64,000 bases of DNA from JANNBN01 sp963763885 (GTDB lineage Bacteria; Actinomycetota; Acidimicrobiia; Acidimicrobiales; JANYDT01). Below, in pieces: positions 25,551 through 33,403 of the stretch. Positions within the stretch are counted from its first letter, which is position 1, and the number at the start of each line of letters is the position of its first letter. Both the position numbers and the translations under genes were made by a program. The stretch spans positions 124,001 through 188,000 of the forward strand of contig CAVXQD010000001.1 of NCBI GenBank assembly GCA_963763885.1, given 5' to 3'. The notes under the pieces were generated by a model. The model did not search any database and was not told where the DNA came from. It saw only the letters and a list, made by a program, of their open reading frames with translations.

Positions 25551-26116
25551 CAAACGAAACCTTCGAATTCAAGCGTCCCCCAGCGGAAGGTCCGGAAACT
25601 TACTACGGAGTGAACTTCCTTGAGGACCTCATCTCTGACCGTATCGCTGGAGCAACGGCTTCTGAATTGATTGACAAATTGTGCCTTGCTGACCTGTGCC
25701 CAATCATCGAAGAACCGACTCGACACGTGCCGTATTACGCGCATTTGATTACCGCCGATGAGTCAAACATCGAAACGGCTGGTGAAGACGCACGCGTCTA
25801 TGACCGATTCAATGAGCGAGTCTTGGAGGAAATCCTGGTCGGATCGTCGATAGAGGCAAATGCCGAAGCGCAACGAACCCTGCGGATTGCGTTCGCAATG
25901 AACGCCCACGGTGTACTCATTGAGCGCCTTAAGGGGGAAGACCCGACTCTTTTGCTGCAAGCCAGCCGACTTCTACGGCGCTCACTGTTCGCGCAGTTGA
26001 TCAATGAGGCGTCATGGACCAAGCTCGCATCGGGTGCAGAAGCGGCCCATTCGGGTTTGCCCAAAAGGGAGAGTTGTGTCTTGAGCAAATCAACCCAAGG
26101 GAATTCCGATGGCTGA
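25547..26116 (+). CDS. unknown 189-residue protein between GH13 and the oxygenase fusion
   Basis: I do not recognise this protein. It starts at ATG 25547 overlapping the GH13 stop, and its end overlaps the oxygenase start by eight bases, so it is firmly part of the operon. It is acidic and predicted mainly alpha-helical (LIDKLCLADLCPIIEEPTRH, YDRFNERVLEEILVGSSIEA, EAQRTLRIAFAMNAHGVLIE, DPTLLLQASRLLRRSLFAQL), without signal peptide or membrane segment; the C-terminal ~25 residues look disordered. Conserved-looking Cys, His and Glu residues cluster at about 45-65. Position suggests an accessory or structural subunit for the neighbouring oxygenase, or a carrier-like or binding protein; this is inference. 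Confidence 0.75.
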   Translation: MTNETFEFKRPPAEGPETYYGVNFLEDLISDRIAGATASELIDKLCLADLCPIIEEPTRHVPYYAHLITADESNIETAGEDARVYDRFNERVLEEILVGSSIEANAEAQRTLRIAFAMNAHGVLIERLKGEDPTLLLQASRLLRRSLFAQLINEASWTKLASGAEAAHSGLPKRESCVLSKSTQGNSDG

Positions 26117-27545
26117 CCTACCCAACGGTGAAATGGTCCGGGATTACCGGCTCGGAGGAGATGCCGACCGGCGAGCTGTTGATGCCGGTCTGGCCGATGC
26201 GACCTGGTATCGCTCTCCGATTGATCGGGATCTGTTGGCTGCTCTCTCAAAACGATCCAACAGAGAGGCTGCGTTCAACACAGCTTTGTATATCGTGTTG
26301 CTCGTAGGGACCGGGCTGTGGGCGTATACGACGCTTTGGTCGTGGTCTACCGTGCCGGCCTTGTTCATCTTCGGAACGTTGTACGGGAGTTCGGCCGACC
26401 CGCGGTGGCACGAGTGCGGACACGGGACGGCCTTCCGGACTCGATGGATGAATGACGCCGTCTACTACCCCGCTTCGTTCATGGTGCTCCGCGACCCGAC
26501 GCTGTGGCGCTGGTCGCACGTGCGACATCACAGTGACACGATCATCGTGGGGCGTGACCCAGAGGTGGTGCTGAAGCGGCCACCCAGCCTGCGTCGCTGG
26601 CTGCTGGCGCTCTTCGCCTTGCCCTCTGGAGTCCAGTCAATCCTGCGAACCTTCCAGCACTCCGTTGGACGTGTGTCCGATGCAGATCGTTCGTACATTC
26701 CTCAGCGCGATATCGGTCGCGTTGTGCTCGAGGCTCGGGTCTTTGTTGGCATCTGGACAGCATTGGCCAGTTGGTGTGTTGCCTCGACGAGCTTTGTTCC
26801 GTTGTTGTTTTTTGTGGGACCGTCCTTCTACGGCGCCTGGCTGGTTCACCTTTTTGGTACGTCTCAGCACCTTGGTCTCCGCGAGAACGTGTTGGACCAT
26901 CGGTTGAACACCCGGACGATCTACATGAATCCGGTCCTTCGTTTCCTGTATTGGAACATGAACTACCACTGCGAGCACCACATGTTTCCGGCCGTACCTT
27001 CGCACGCGTTGCCGCAGCTCCACGAGGCGATCAAAGCCGACCTTCCTGCTGCGAGCCGATCGCTTGTTGGTGCCTATCGGGAGATCGGTCGCGCACTGTT
27101 CAATCAGCGTCGCGAACCGTCCTGGGAACTCGAACGCACACTGCCCGTATCGGTGGTTGCCACTGAGCGGCCGCAGGTGCAATTGTTCTCGGCAGTTCCA
27201 ACTAATGATGGTGACTGGTTCGATGTTTGCGATGTCGGGGCTTTGAATGTCGATGCTGTTGCGCGTCTTGAGGTCGCTGGCCGGAGCTTGGCCATTTATC
27301 GCTTGGAAGCCGGGTACCGGGCAACGGACGGGATCTGTACGCACAGTCGTCGGATTCATCTTGCCGAAGGAACCGTCATCGACGGTGAGATTGAGTGCCC
27401 GAAACACAACGGTCGTTTCGACATCCTTACCGGTTTACCGACACGGGAGCCGGTTTGTATAGCGCTGAAGACCTATGAAACGCGAGTGGTCTCCGGTCGA
27501 ATTCAAGTACACGTAGCGCACGTCGATTTAGATCGAGTTGCGTGA
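26109..27545 (+). CDS. desaturase-type di-iron oxygenase fused to a Rieske ferredoxin domain
   Basis: A 478-residue fusion. Residues about 50-330 are a membrane fatty-acid-desaturase/hydroxylase fold with hydrophobic helices and three histidine boxes: H101-E-C-G-H105, H137-V-R-H140-H141 and H287-C-E-H290-H291. Residues about 370-478 are a Rieske [2Fe-2S] domain with C410-T-H412 and C430-P-K-H433. The two parts correspond to the separate MocD-like oxygenase and MocE-like ferredoxin of rhizobial rhizopine (O-methyl-inosamine) catabolism, here joined so electrons could pass directly. It probably sits at the inner membrane and needs an external ferredoxin reductase, not found nearby. O-dealkylation of an imported cyclitol or sugar is a reasonable hypothesis. 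Last gene of the operon. Confidence 0.85.
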   Translation: MADLPNGEMVRDYRLGGDADRRAVDAGLADATWYRSPIDRDLLAALSKRSNREAAFNTALYIVLLVGTGLWAYTTLWSWSTVPALFIFGTLYGSSADPRWHECGHGTAFRTRWMNDAVYYPASFMVLRDPTLWRWSHVRHHSDTIIVGRDPEVVLKRPPSLRRWLLALFALPSGVQSILRTFQHSVGRVSDADRSYIPQRDIGRVVLEARVFVGIWTALASWCVASTSFVPLLFFVGPSFYGAWLVHLFGTSQHLGLRENVLDHRLNTRTIYMNPVLRFLYWNMNYHCEHHMFPAVPSHALPQLHEAIKADLPAASRSLVGAYREIGRALFNQRREPSWELERTLPVSVVATERPQVQLFSAVPTNDGDWFDVCDVGALNVDAVARLEVAGRSLAIYRLEAGYRATDGICTHSRRIHLAEGTVIDGEIECPKHNGRFDILTGLPTREPVCIALKTYETRVVSGRIQVHVAHVDLDRVA

Positions 27546-27585
27546 CGCGGCGTCCGAAAAGCTCATGCTAGTGAGACCCACAAAT

Positions 27586-27614
27586 GGGACTGCCCAGAGT
27601 TTTGGGCATGTCCC
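27586..27614. terminator. bidirectional terminator-like hairpin after the operon
   Basis: GGGAC-T-GCCC pairs with GGGC-A-T-GTCCC around the loop AGAGTTTT; stems of five and four pairs with small bulges. It lies 40 bases after the oxygenase stop and before the convergent hydrolase stop. T-run is weak, so rho-independence is uncertain. Confidence 0.5.
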
Positions 27615-27647
27615 GACTCGCTTAAAAGGTCGGCTGAGGCTGCTTTG

Positions 27648-28361
27648 CTAGAGGCCCACCTCGGTGAACAGGTCGAGCATCGCGTTCCACGACCGCTGGT
27701 TAGCAAGTTCGTTGAACTCGATGCCAGGAATGCCCGCTCGTCCAGCATCAGGGTTCGTGAAGCTGTGCACCACACCGCCGTACAGGTTCATCCGCCAGTC
27801 GACGCCCGCGGCTCGCATCTCGGCCTCGAACGCCGCCCGCTGGTCCGCGGGGATCAGCGGATCGTCGCTGCCGATACAAACAAGCACCTTGGCGGTGATG
27901 TTCGCGGCATCCTCGGGTCGAGTTGTCGCCAAACCCGAATGGAAGCCGACAACTGCGCAGAGCGCCGATCCGGCGCGAGCAAGCTCCAGCGCCATGGTCC
28001 CGCCGAAGCAATAGCCGATCGCTGCAACCTTAGTTGTGTCGGTCTGTGGGTGCGCCAGCAGAACATCGAGGCCGGCCCGACCGAGCGCCCGGGTGCGATC
28101 TGGATCGGTCCGCAGCGGACCAAGTTTGGCCATCACGGCGCCCATGTCAGGAAGCCGTTCGCCACCCCCGTGGTAATCCAGCGCAAACGCGATGTAGCCA
28201 AGCCCAGCCAGGCGCTCAGCCCTGCTCTTCGCGTGCGCATCGATCCCGGGACCCTCGTGCGCCACGAGCACCGCTGGGAAGGGGCCTGCCCCATCCGGCA
28301 CGGCGAGGTGGCCGATCATGGTGGTGCCGTCGAAGTCGTAACTGACCGAGGTGGTTTCCAT
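27648..28361 (-). CDS. dienelactone hydrolase family protein
   Basis: A 237-residue protein from ATG 28359-28361 (METTSVSYDFDGTTMIGHLA); the frame is open further but extra residues are unlike the family. Motifs are clear: nucleophile elbow G-Y-C-F-G-G with Cys as in dienelactone hydrolases (AAIGYCFGGTMALELARAG), acid in VLVCIGSDDPLIPA, and His in GGVVHSFTNPDAG. The catalytic triad is therefore Cys-Asp-His. Members open lactones or cleave esters in the cytosol. It is convergent with the oxygenase operon and not obviously part of it. Confidence 0.9.
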   Translation of the reverse strand: METTSVSYDFDGTTMIGHLAVPDGAGPFPAVLVAHEGPGIDAHAKSRAERLAGLGYIAFALDYHGGGERLPDMGAVMAKLGPLRTDPDRTRALGRAGLDVLLAHPQTDTTKVAAIGYCFGGTMALELARAGSALCAVVGFHSGLATTRPEDAANITAKVLVCIGSDDPLIPADQRAAFEAEMRAAGVDWRMNLYGGVVHSFTNPDAGRAGIPGIEFNELANQRSWNAMLDLFTEVGL

Positions 28362-28499
28362 GCGCCCAGTATGACGCGACGCGGTAGGTGTCCGGTGCTG
28401 TCGGATCGCCCAGAGTGACGACAGCGGAATGGCGGTGAGGCGGGGCCCGAGGCTGACGACGTGATCGCCGAGGTAGATGACAAAGCCATGCACAAATCG

Positions 28500-29105
28500 G
28501 TCGCCGACACGGTCACTCGGTCCACGTGCTTTGTTTGGCTAACTCGTTGACGACGAAGGTTTCCAAGAGCTGTCCAAACAACGGAGACCGAACGTCGCTG
28601 AGGCGGGCAATGTCAGTTCCAAGAACCGACGCGGCAAGCCCGGTGTCCACGGCGTGTCTCCTCGGGTGACGCTTCGCCTTTGTCGTTGCGCTCGATGCCC
28701 AAGCCGGGAGTTCGCAACCTCTGCTCTGGACAAATGTTGGTATGTGAGCTGATGAAACTGATCGGGATCATGGAATGCGCGGTCGATGAATCGCTCTTCC
28801 TGACCGGTTGCTTCGCCGACGGAGAAGGGCCAAAGTTCAACAATTCCGACCCGTCCGGCCAAGGAATCTGCGACCTTTTTTGACGTCAGAAAACTGGTTG
28901 AACCAGCGAGCACAAGCTGACCTCTGGACCGATCCCTGTCGAGGCGCATTTTGACGGAGAGGAGGAACGGTTCGCCGGACCGCTGAAATTCGTCGACTGC
29001 GGTGGGGGCACGAAGCTGCTCGACGTAAGTCTTGGAATCGCCGATAGCAATGTCGACTTTGGTCAGCTGCCTAGGGGACGATCGCAAGGAAGATGAAAGC
29101 GGCAA
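28500..29105 (-). pseudogene. decayed AAA_14/DUF4143-type ATPase
   Basis: Fragments in different frames match one protein type. Upstream frame: TAVDEFQRSGEPFLLSVKMR, GQLVLAGSTSFLTSKKVADS and LAGRVGIVELWPFSVGEATG, i.e. Walker B, sensor and the LAGR-ELWPFS signature. A second frame near 28660-28500 gives VDTGLAASVLGTDIARLSDV, LFGQLLETFVVNELAKQ, the C-terminal DUF4143 region. The P-loop and the middle of the protein are missing and the frames do not connect. Its truncated head abuts the 3' end of the calcium exchanger. Confidence 0.75.
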
Positions 29106-30244
29106 ATAGTGCGAGGTGGTGGGTCGCCTGGAGCACGGTGGCTTTGCCTGAACTAAACGTCAGTGTGCTTACGATCGCAGTCAGAGCAAGGAACACGATT
29201 TCCTTACCTCCAAGTCCGAGATTGATTGGTCCGGAGAGCCAGATCGACGCAAGGGCGATTGCTGGGATGGTGAGTCCGATGCTGGCTAGTGCGGACCCGA
29301 GGGCGAGGTTGAGACTCGTTTGCATCTCCCCGCGCGAACGCAGCGCGGAACGCAGCGACCGATTCAGGCATCAGCACCATGAGAGCGATCACGACACCGA
29401 CAAACGACGGTGGCGCACCCGCCCAATTGATTCCCTTTTCGATCGGCTTCGAGAGCGTCTTTGCGAGTCCGACGACGATGACGAGGCTAACGGCGAGTGC
29501 CGTAAAGCGAGCAACAAGCGACGGGGCGACGAGATGTTGGCAGGTCTCGTGATGAGCCCCTTCTGCATCGCGGTCAGCGTCTGCGTTACGGTCCATGGCT
29601 GCGAGGTGGGGTAGGTCTGTGACCCGAACCTCGCTTCCGGGTGCGAGGAACATCCCTCGGTGACGCAGTGTCTGAACGAACACGAAGATCCCGTAGACGA
29701 CCGCCGACGACACCCCGGCGAACGCGAGCTGCGCTCCTGAGAACGTTGGGCCTGGTGACGATTCCGTGAAGGTCGGCATAACCAAACTGAGGCCAGCGAG
29801 CGTAAGAACGGAGCCCAGTAGGGCGTTTGCTCCGTGCTCGCTGAAGGTCACAACCGGTGTTCGTCGTGCGCCAAGGAGCAACGCAACACCGACGATTCCG
29901 TTGCATACGATCATGACCGCGGCAAAGACGGCGTCACGCGCGAGGGATGCGGATTTGTCGCCTTCGCTGATCATCAAGGTGACGATGAGCGCCACCTCAA
30001 TGACCGTCACGGCCACGGCGAGGACAAGAGTGCCGAATGGCTCGCCGACTCGATGGGCAATCTCCTCCGCATGGATCACTGCAACAGCGACCACAGCGAT
30101 TTGCGCGAGGCCCACACCGATCGCAACGACAGTAGGCAAGGAGCGTCCCCACACAACGGCGAGCAACACGACGCCCAGTAGGGGAATCCGAAATGGCAAA
30201 CCCAGCAAAGGGCGGCGACGCACAAGCCCACGATGTCGTCTCAT
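29071..30244 (-). pseudogene. chaA: Ca2+/H+ exchanger (ChaA/CAX type) interrupted by a frameshift
   Basis: The main frame (30244 to about 29330) gives ten or so membrane helices with the acidic CAX repeat motif (GEPFGTLVLAVAVTVIEVAL and, in the second half, APPSFVGVVIALMVLMPESV). The last part is in another frame: MQTSLNLALGSALASIGLTI followed by PAIALASIWLSG, the expected continuation. A one-base change around 29325-29345 in a GCG/CGCG-rich stretch would restore a single protein of about 385 residues. It may be a true frameshift or an assembly error. Function if intact: cation/proton antiport at the inner membrane. Confidence 0.75.
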
Positions 30245-30372
30245 CTGGAGAGTCTACGAACGTCCGAGGGCGAACGAGATTCCGCAGAGGGACTGGCATC
30301 GGAGGCCGCAGTCACGAGCCCGTCGCTCGCTCTGAGGGGCCGGGTTGCCTGTTGGGCGCCCCAACCGCCAGG

Positions 30373-31302
30373 ATGCTGCACGTGGACTACGAGACGATCG
30401 CAACTTTCTTCCTGACTCCGGGGGACACGCCTATCGCTGTCCCAGCCATCCCCAGCAGCCCGGCACGACGGCTTCGTGACTCGGTCGAAGTGATCGCCAC
30501 TATCGGTTGGTGGTCGCGTGAAGCGGCTGACGGCTTTATTTCGCTTGGCCACGGGTTCTTCGACGGGTACGTCTGGGGACGCGCATCTGCGCTCGGACCT
30601 AACGTCGCGCCGTCGGTTGTGGTGTCGGCGTTCGGAGCCTTCAGTGCAGCGTTGCTTGCACCCGTCTATGAACAGGCGAGAACCGTTTCGTCGGTCGACG
30701 AAATCCTTGCGGCCCGCTTTACCGGTGCCTCTGCGGGTCTTCGAGCTGCAACCAAAGCGGTCGATGGAGGACTGATCGACGCACTTGGGAGCAGCATGCT
30801 CGAATCGTTGGCCACGATCGATCCGGGTTTTCGCCCGCTGTTCGCTGCACTGCAGGCTCAACCGATTCCCGAAGATCCGCACGGACGCTTGTGGCGGGCT
30901 GCGGAGTTGTTCCGAGAGCATCGTGGTGACAGTCACCTTGCGGCGTGCACGGTTCACAACGTGGGCCGAGCCGAGATGAACGTGCTCACTGAGGTGTGGC
31001 TTGGTTACCCGGTGGGCGAGTACTCAAAGACGAGAGGCTTTTCTGAAGACGAACTGCGCGGTGCGGTCGCCTCACTGCAATCCCGCAATTGGTTTGACGA
31101 TCATGATGCGCTCACCGCTGAAGGACGGGCCGCTCGTGACCGCATCGAAGCCTTCACCGATGAGTCTCAGAGGGCGCTTGTTGCCTCGTTCGGAGGTGCG
31201 GAAGCTGTCGACGCCTTGGTCGCACAGGCACAGGTGGTGAGCGACTCCGTGATGGCTCATCGGGCAGCGCCGGCCGATCCACGGAAGCGTTTAGCGGGTT
31301 GA
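30373..31302 (+). CDS. SCO6745-family protein
   Basis: A 309-residue protein from ATG 30373 (preceded by a CAGGAT-like weak site); the open frame continues upstream to 30193 but overlaps the divergent exchanger. Family blocks are clear: GFFDGYVWGRASALGPNVAP, GRLWRAAELFREHRGDSHLA, LTEVWLGYPVGEYSKTRGFS and LTAEGRAARDRIEAFTDE. SCO6745 proteins consist of a helical bundle followed by a winged-helix-like C-terminal segment and are nearly confined to actinobacteria; activity unknown. Confidence 0.75.
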   Translation: MLHVDYETIATFFLTPGDTPIAVPAIPSSPARRLRDSVEVIATIGWWSREAADGFISLGHGFFDGYVWGRASALGPNVAPSVVVSAFGAFSAALLAPVYEQARTVSSVDEILAARFTGASAGLRAATKAVDGGLIDALGSSMLESLATIDPGFRPLFAALQAQPIPEDPHGRLWRAAELFREHRGDSHLAACTVHNVGRAEMNVLTEVWLGYPVGEYSKTRGFSEDELRGAVASLQSRNWFDDHDALTAEGRAARDRIEAFTDESQRALVASFGGAEAVDALVAQAQVVSDSVMAHRAAPADPRKRLAG

Positions 31303-31347
31303 TCTCAACGTTCTTGCGAACGCTTGCCTCGATGCCGGGTTAGTCGG

Positions 31348-31782
31348 TTAGTCGGTGACGGCGACCTTGGCAACGACTTTCGTGACATGGACACGAACCA
31401 CCATTTCAGGTGGCACGGCATTTCGCCTGCCGTAGAACTCGGCTTTGTCGGGACCCATGTATCGCCCGCCAATTCGGGTTCCCCAGAGCAGCAATTCAGC
31501 AGGGTCCGTTGACATTTCGACCGTGCCGGAAAGCGTTACGAAGGCAAACGGCGGGACTTCATCATCGAAGCAAAGCGAAACCCGTGGGTCGCGAAGCAAC
31601 GCTTTTCCTTTGATCGTGTCAGCGCTTGTCATAAATACCAGGTCGTCGCCATCCAGATCTACCCACACCGGAGCGACATGTGCGCTTCCGTCCGCCCGAA
31701 CAATGCCGAGTTTGGCGGTTCGAGCGGGCATGGCGCGAACGAACTCCTGCCACCAGCCAGATGGTGCCTCGTTGTATCCCAT
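31348..31782 (-). CDS. PPOX-class F420- or flavin-dependent oxidoreductase
   Basis: A 144-residue split-barrel protein beginning MGYNEAPSGWWQEFV from ATG 31780-31782. The core ARTAKLGIVRADGSAHVAPV-W-V-D-L-D-G-D-D is characteristic of the FDOR-B/PPOX family (pyridoxamine-phosphate-oxidase fold), and FMTSADTIKGKALLRDPRVS forms the cofactor-phosphate-binding segment. Such actinobacterial proteins reduce small molecules with F420H2 or bind FMN. Convergent with the SCO6745 gene. Confidence 0.85.
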   Translation of the reverse strand: MGYNEAPSGWWQEFVRAMPARTAKLGIVRADGSAHVAPVWVDLDGDDLVFMTSADTIKGKALLRDPRVSLCFDDEVPPFAFVTLSGTVEMSTDPAELLLWGTRIGGRYMGPDKAEFYGRRNAVPPEMVVRVHVTKVVAKVAVTD

Positions 31783-31904
31783 CTGAGGGATCGTAGTGAG
31801 TTCCTTCCCGAAGAATGACCCCGTAGCCGAGGACCTCTCGGTAGCTCGATCCTGGTACGTCCCGTGCGTCGCATCGACTCTCCGTTGTCGGGTGTGCGGT
31901 CCGC

Positions 31905-32624
31905 TTAGAGGAAGGAGTACCAGGTCTCGAGCGGCTGGCCGGATTTGAACGCTCGAACCTGCACTCGAAGGAGCAGTGTGCTGTTGATCGAGGCGGGGTT
32001 CACGAACGAGCACACGTTGCCCGTGATGGTGCCGCTGTTCTTCGTGAGAGCGGCTGCATTGATCTGCTTAGCCACAGCACCGCCGGTGCAGCTCAGGTCA
32101 CCCTTTTTGTAGTTAAAGAGCGAGTACTCCTTGTTGGCAGGGTCCACGAACTTCATGTAGAGGCCAGCCGACGGCGCGGGCTGGCGGCCGACGAGAGTCA
32201 ACTCGATGCCAGCGGTGACAGGCCGCCAGCCGGCGGGAATCACATTCTTCTTGATCGCTCCGGAGCTCACCGTCACGTCGGCAGAGGCATCGGGATTGCC
32301 TGAGGTCAACTTCAACGAATAGCCGGGGATGTACTTTGCCCCGACGTAGCGCCGGAGTTGGGCGACTTCGCCAATGCGATAAGGGTTCGGCCGGGTACCT
32401 TTGATCTGCCACGTCTGGCTTGCTCCGGTGTTCACGCAATCGAGCGCCGTCCCATCGGCATGTGCGCCAAGGGTTTCGCAGGCGCCGCCCACGGCTGGGT
32501 TTTCAGCGGCGTTCGCAGCGCCGGTGCCGGCGGCGGCGAGGAGGCAGAGCGCTCCCAGGCTGATGACAATGGTGCGTCTCGCTTGGGCGGAAGTGGTGCG
32601 AAGCATGAGTCTCTCCGTGTTCAA
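31905..32624 (-). CDS. secreted hypothetical protein
   Basis: A 239-residue protein with a classical signal peptide (basic LRTTSAQARRT, core IVISLGALCLLAAAGTG, cleavage ANAAEN near residue 42). The mature part is beta-rich with three to four Cys and contains a PASTA-unlike repeat-free region; WQIKGTRPNPYRIGEVAQLR and AGIELTLVGRQPAPSAGLYM are its most distinctive segments. A Met-Asn start and an internal MLR (residue 7) are alternative starts. I do not recognise the family; extracellular function unknown. Flanked by the PPOX gene and mazF. Confidence 0.65.
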   Translation of the reverse strand: MNTERLMLRTTSAQARRTIVISLGALCLLAAAGTGAANAAENPAVGGACETLGAHADGTALDCVNTGASQTWQIKGTRPNPYRIGEVAQLRRYVGAKYIPGYSLKLTSGNPDASADVTVSSGAIKKNVIPAGWRPVTAGIELTLVGRQPAPSAGLYMKFVDPANKEYSLFNYKKGDLSCTGGAVAKQINAAALTKNSGTITGNVCSFVNPASINSTLLLRVQVRAFKSGQPLETWYSFL

Positions 32625-32690
32625 TTGTTCAGTATTGACCGGACCTGTTTCCGGTTTCGCTACTTGAGGTCATTCACCCATCGACATAAA

Positions 32691-32781
32691 AAGACACCAG
32701 GTAGTGTGTGGCGTTCGTCACATCTCTCGCGCGGTTACTCGCGGCAGCCCCAACGGACGCACGGACCCATCAGGTGTCTTT
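32691..32781. repeat. widely spaced inverted repeat AAAGACACC / GGTGTCTTT
   Basis: Nine-base perfect arms at 32691-32699 and 32773-32781 in the gap between the secreted protein gene and mazF. The 73-base interval makes a simple hairpin terminator unlikely. Each side of the gap carries an arm, so it may be a paired regulatory site or a chance match. Confidence 0.3.
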
Positions 32782-32786
32782 GACCG

Positions 32787-33098
32787 TCAGCAGTCTGCGA
32801 GGGCCTCGAGGGCTCGGCATATCTCCGTGCGAGCGAATTGGATTCGTCCAATTCGTTCTGTGAGCAAACTGACCAGTTGTAGAGAGAGATTGTCGAACGA
32901 CGCGGCACACGGGTCCTGGAGTCCGCTCGACTCGTCCAGTGGAATTTCGGTAGGGATTCCCCGAACTGTCCGGGTGATCGGCGCCACGATCACGCGGTTG
33001 AGAAACTGCCCTGCTTCCGACCGACTGACAATGAGGACGGGGCGGCGCTTGTCTTCAGCCTCTGCCCACCAGATTTCACCTTGGGCGGGCGTCACCAT
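32787..33098 (-). CDS. mazF: MazF/PemK-family mRNA interferase toxin
   Basis: A 103-residue protein with the family start VTPAQGEIWWAEAEDKRRPV, the catalytic-site motif LIVSRSEAGQFLNRVIVAPI-T-R-T and the C-terminal S-F-D-N-L-S-L-Q segment, followed by ERIGRIQFARTEICRALEAL. MazF cleaves single-stranded RNA at short motifs and is inhibited by the upstream antitoxin, whose stop overlaps its start by about seven bases. Complete in length. Confidence 0.9.
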   Translation of the reverse strand: MVTPAQGEIWWAEAEDKRRPVLIVSRSEAGQFLNRVIVAPITRTVRGIPTEIPLDESSGLQDPCAASFDNLSLQLVSLLTERIGRIQFARTEICRALEALADC

Positions 33099-33340
33099 GG
33101 CTCCTCGGTGATCATTGCAATCGTTGCTCGCCGTGCTTGTTCTAACTCATCTGCGGTTTCCGGGGTGCGCTGGTACCCGGCAATGATCGATGCTGCTGTC
33201 ATGGAGCGGTTGGCGTCGTCGACAATCCGGACGAGGCCGGCTCTCACCACCTCTGAACGCGACGAGTACATTCCGCTGGCGATCAGGCGATCGATCTCCT
33301 TCGCCGTCGCGTCGTCTACCTTCGTCACGAGTTGCACCAT
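33092..33340 (-). CDS. ribbon-helix-helix antitoxin (MazE-like)
   Basis: An 82-residue protein from ATG 33338-33340 (MVQLVTKVDDATAKEIDRLI). The strand VQLVTKV and helices AKEIDRLIASGMYSSRSEVV, RAGLVRIVDDANR form an RHH DNA-binding dimer; the C-terminus (TPETADELEQARRATIAMIT) is the toxin-binding tail. The frame runs upstream to 33397, but this start matches RHH proteins best. Antitoxin-then-toxin order with overlap gives coupled expression; autorepression is expected. Confidence 0.85.
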   Translation of the reverse strand: MVQLVTKVDDATAKEIDRLIASGMYSSRSEVVRAGLVRIVDDANRSMTAASIIAGYQRTPETADELEQARRATIAMITEEPW

Positions 33341-33403
33341 GCAGCAGTATACGTTCAGCGTTCCAAACTGCATTATCAAGCGCATATCGATCAGCATTAC
33401 GGC

